NCBI RefSeq assembly: GCF_019710575.1
Contig: NZ_JAHWFK010000001.1
Span: forward strand, 124,001-188,000
Source of the DNA: Paractinoplanes polyasparticus
Lineage (GTDB): Bacteria > Actinomycetota > Actinomycetes > Mycobacteriales > Micromonosporaceae
DNA length: 64,000 nucleotides
Direction: 5' to 3'
Under the pieces are notes generated by a model. It was not told the DNA's origin and ran no database searches. It saw only the letters and a program-made list of their open reading frames with translations. Positions 61,522 to 64,000 of the stretch are shown in pieces (within the stretch, counting starts at the first letter, position 1; the number at the start of each line of letters is the position of its first letter). A program made the translations under genes and the position numbers.

Positions 61522-62430
61522 ATGACCGGTGTTCTGGAAGGCGAGGTCGCGCTGGTGGCCGGGGCGACCCGGGCGTCCGGCCGGGCCATCGCCGTCGCGC
61601 TCGGCGCGCTCGGCGCCACGGTCTACGTCACCGGGCGCAGCACGCGGGCCGGACGCTCCGAGATGGACCGGCCCGAGACGATCGAGCAGACGGCCGCGGC
61701 GGTCGACTCGGCCGGCGGCGCCGGCATCGCGGTCCGGGTCGACCATAGCGTGCCGGCCGAGGTGGCGGCGCTCGCCGGGCGGATCGACGCCGAGCAGGGG
61801 CGGCTCGACGTGCTGGTCGACAGCGTGTGGGGCGGTGACATGTTCACCGAGTGGGGCCGCACGATCTGGGAGCACGACCTCGACCGGGGGCTGCGCCTGC
61901 TGCACCAGGGCGTCGACACCCACCTGATCACCAGCCACCACGCCCTGCCGCTGCTGATCCGGCGACCGGGCGGGGTGGTGGTCGAGATGACCGACGGCAA
62001 GGCGATCGACGGGGACTATCGCGACTCGGTCTACTACGACCTGGTCAAGGCCTCGGTGATCAGGCTCGCCCAGGCACAGGCGGTCGAGCTTCGCCCGCAC
62101 GGCGGCGTGGCCGTCGCGGTCACGCCGGGGTGGCTGCGGTCGGAACGGATGCTCGACGAGTTCGGGGTGAGCGAGCACAACTGGCGCGACGGAACGGCGA
62201 GGGACCCGCACTTCTGCGCGAGCGAGTCCCCCCACTACGTCGGCCGGGGCGTGGCCGCGCTCGCCGCCGATCCCGGCGCCGCCCGGTTCAGCGGGCAGAC
62301 GTTGTCGAGCGCGGACCTCGCCGCCGCCTACGGCGTCACCGACGCCGACGGCACGCGGCCCGACTTCCCCCGGTACTTCGCCGAGGTGATGGCACCCGGC
62401 CACCCCGCCGGCGACGCGGATTACCGGTGA
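61522..62430 (+). CDS. Short-chain dehydrogenase/reductase
   Basis: The 302-residue protein has the nucleotide-binding ALVAGATRASGRAIAVALG, the NADP-type TGRSTRAGRSE and the catalytic SVYYDLVKAS (Tyr-x-x-x-Lys). It is of extended length for a classical SDR. The substrate is unknown. AGAGGTGCTGA before ATG is the ribosome-binding region. It converges on a hydrolase gene. Confidence 0.85.
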   Translation: MTGVLEGEVALVAGATRASGRAIAVALGALGATVYVTGRSTRAGRSEMDRPETIEQTAAAVDSAGGAGIAVRVDHSVPAEVAALAGRIDAEQGRLDVLVDSVWGGDMFTEWGRTIWEHDLDRGLRLLHQGVDTHLITSHHALPLLIRRPGGVVVEMTDGKAIDGDYRDSVYYDLVKASVIRLAQAQAVELRPHGGVAVAVTPGWLRSERMLDEFGVSEHNWRDGTARDPHFCASESPHYVGRGVAALAADPGAARFSGQTLSSADLAAAYGVTDADGTRPDFPRYFAEVMAPGHPAGDADYR

Positions 62431-62462
62431 CGAACCGGCGGCGACGCGGGCTACCGGCGAGG

Positions 62463-63182
62463 TCAGGCGGCGGCGATCGCTTCGAGGATGACGTCGGCGA
62501 CGGCCTGGGGCCGGCTGACGCTCAGGGCGTGCGAGGCGCCGGGGATCTCGCGGGCCGTCTTGGCGCCGGCCCGGCCGGCCATCCAGCGGTGCAGCTCCAC
62601 CGGGATGTTGAGGTCGGCGTCGCTGTAGACGAACCAGGACGGGATCGAGCGCCAGGCCGGCTCGTCGGCCGACAGGCCCGTGGACAGGGCGGCCTCGGTG
62701 ACCGGGCGTTGGGTCGCGGCCATCAGCGCCGCCTCGGCCTCCGGGACGTCGGCACAGAACTGGCGGCGGAAGACGTCGCGGCGGATGGTGAACTCGTTGC
62801 CGCCCGTGGAGACGGGGTAGGCGGCGAGCGCGTCGCCGAGCGTGCTGCCGGGGAACTTCAGCGACAGCGCGAACGCCGACTCCCCCGTGTCCGGGGCGAA
62901 CGCGTCGACGTAGACGAGTCCCCTGACCTCGTCGTTGCCGGCCGCCGCCTCGGTGACGACCATGCCGCCGTACGAGTGGGCGACCAGCAGCACCGGGCCG
63001 CCGACCCCGTCGATGACGTCGCTGACGTACTGGGCGTCACCGGCCAGGCTGCGCAACGGGTTGGCGACGGCGACCACGTCGAGCGATTCGCCGGCCAGGC
63101 GCTCGATGACGCCGTTCCAGCTGGCGGCCTCGGCGAAGGCGCCGTGCACGAGCAGGACGGTGGGCTTGGTGTTCTCGGGCAT
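62463..63182 (-). CDS. Alpha/beta-hydrolase
   Basis: The 239-residue protein has LLVHGAFAEAASWNGVIERL, the nucleophile elbow LVAHSYGGMVV, Asp in FVYSDADLNIP and His in PGASHALSVS. This is the typical group of small esterase/haloperoxidase-like hydrolases. It is divergent from the ECF sigma factor gene with about 147 bases between the starts, so the sigma factor may read its promoter. Confidence 0.88.
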   Translation of the reverse strand: MPENTKPTVLLVHGAFAEAASWNGVIERLAGESLDVVAVANPLRSLAGDAQYVSDVIDGVGGPVLLVAHSYGGMVVTEAAAGNDEVRGLVYVDAFAPDTGESAFALSLKFPGSTLGDALAAYPVSTGGNEFTIRRDVFRRQFCADVPEAEAALMAATQRPVTEAALSTGLSADEPAWRSIPSWFVYSDADLNIPVELHRWMAGRAGAKTAREIPGASHALSVSRPQAVADVILEAIAAA

Positions 63183-63244
63183 GATCTTTCCCCTCGGGAG
63201 TGGAAACTCGGTCCGTCAGCGGTGACCGGACAGCTCCCCGATCT

Positions 63245-63264
63245 GTGACGGAGTCGATCGTCAC
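63245..63264. promoter_or_regulatory. GTGAC-N10-GTCAC inverted repeat upstream of the ECF sigma gene
   Basis: GTGAC (63245-63249) and GTCAC (63260-63264) are exact complements around ten bases. It lies between the hydrolase and sigma factor genes and could be an operator or part of a promoter. Confidence 0.3.
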
Positions 63265-63328
63265 TGGTCTCGTTCCTGGCATCCGGGCTGGTCGGGGGGC
63301 CAGGATGAGGTGCCGGGAGGGGGCGCGA

Positions 63329-64000
63329 ATGGGTCTGGGTGATCTCAACGAGGCAGCACGGGTGTTCACGGAGGCGCGGCCCCGGCTGTTCGGTATCGCC
63401 TATCGCATGCTCGGCAGCGCCACCGAGGCCGAAGACCTGGTGCAGGACGTCTGGCTGCGCTGGCAGACCTACGACCGCGACACCGTGGTGAACCCCGGAG
63501 CCTTCCTGGCCACCACCACGACCCGGCTCGCGATCAACAATCTGCAGTCGGCGCGGGTGCGGCGCGAGACGTACATCGGCCCGTGGCTGCCCGAGCCGGT
63601 CGACACCAGCGCCGACCCCTATCTGGGCGCGGAGACGGGCAACGCCCTCGAGTTCGCGGTGCTGATGCTGCTCGAGAAGCTGACGCCCCACGAACGGGCG
63701 GCCTACGTGCTCCGCGAGGCCTTCGATTATCCGTACGGCCAGATCGCCGACATCCTGCAGAGCAACGAGCCGGCCGTACGCCAGCTGGTGAGCCGGGCCC
63801 GCAAGCACGTCACCGGCGAGCGCAAGGCGCCCGTGTCGACCACAGCCCAGCGCGAGCTTCTGGCCACGTTCATCACGGCCGCCCGCAACGGCGACATGCA
63901 AGGGCTCGAGAAGCTGTTCGCCGCCGAGGTCGCCAGCATCTCCGACGGCAACGGCGCCCGGCAGGTCTCGCGCCGCGCGGTCGTCGGCGCGGCCCGTGTG
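63329..64000 (+). CDS. SigJ-like ECF RNA polymerase sigma factor, 3'-truncated by window edge
   Basis: ATG at 63329 follows GGGAGGGGG, and the frame is still open at the window end (224 codons visible). Region 2 is RPRLFGIAYRMLGSATEAED then LVQDVWLRWQ; region 4 is LTPHERAAYVLREAFDYPYG then QIADILQSNEPAVRQLVSRA. A C-terminal SnoaL-like extension begins at about residue 170 (LLATFITAARNGDMQGLEKL). This is the ECF41/SigJ group, in which the extension regulates activity and no classical anti-sigma factor is needed. The neighbouring hydrolase or SDR may be targets. Confidence 0.9.
   Translation, partial: MGLGDLNEAARVFTEARPRLFGIAYRMLGSATEAEDLVQDVWLRWQTYDRDTVVNPGAFLATTTTRLAINNLQSARVRRETYIGPWLPEPVDTSADPYLGAETGNALEFAVLMLLEKLTPHERAAYVLREAFDYPYGQIADILQSNEPAVRQLVSRARKHVTGERKAPVSTTAQRELLATFITAARNGDMQGLEKLFAAEVASISDGNGARQVSRRAVVGAARV

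Overview
This is a high-GC (about 70% or more) actinobacterial chromosome segment with dense, GC3-rich genes, many GTG starts and 1-4 bp start/stop overlaps. A complete chemotaxis operon, WXG100/YbaB-type genes, Tat-exported enzymes and DUF3152/DUF3040/snapalysin-type genes suggest a filamentous actinomycete with motile spores, most likely Actinoplanes or a relative in the Micromonosporaceae. The genus is an inference; no rRNA or tRNA gene is present.

Layout. 1-6 kb: acetyltransferases, a membrane-anchored hydrolase, an ABC-F ribosome-protection gene behind a leader-peptide attenuator, a DUF3152 lipoprotein and a flavin disulfide oxidoreductase. 6.0-8.4 kb: a long stretch with no convincing gene, low-complexity sequence and a nested palindrome. 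8.4-17 kb: kinase-like protein, AlkA-type glycosylase, an IS5-family insertion with an interrupted transposase, peptide deformylase, TetR, aldo/keto reductase, a decayed regulator, aminopeptidase, GNAT and a D-threonine aldolase-like enzyme. 17-19.5 kb: ABC exporter plus MerR regulator with a MerR-type promoter. 19.5-23 kb: divergent YbaB-like gene and a four-gene operon of type-VII-secretion-like proteins ending in a deoxyribosyltransferase/TIR-like-TPR protein. 23-24.4 kb: heme oxygenase under an iron box, and a PepSY protein.

24.7-35.3 kb is a chemotaxis operon in one direction: double-hairpin soluble receptor, triple CheW, CheB, HEAT-repeat protein, CheR, CheY, CheA, a small STAS-like protein, a second CheY, and a receptor-like protein ending in a CheZ-like motif. 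35.3-42 kb: two-component system with phased repeats upstream, PhoX-like and cyclase-family Tat proteins, and a second ABC exporter. 42-48 kb: a frameshifted membrane protein remnant, monooxygenase and esterase pair, an MFS exporter-MerR operon that carries the same operator as the ABC exporter, kinases, a BI-1 family protein and an MscS channel.

49.2-51.3 kb encodes the most striking protein: a nucleotidyl-cyclase-like domain, a cyclic-nucleotide-binding domain and a TIR domain in one chain, resembling the parts of a Pycsar antiphage system fused together. 51-64 kb: VOC protein and WYL regulator around a perfect inverted repeat, MFS/MocR pair, aldo/keto reductase, snapalysin, TetR, orphan response regulator, an Nramp-related transporter overlapping a shikimate-dehydrogenase-like gene behind a TetR-like operator, DUF1304, SDR, hydrolase, and the start of an ECF sigma factor cut by the window end.
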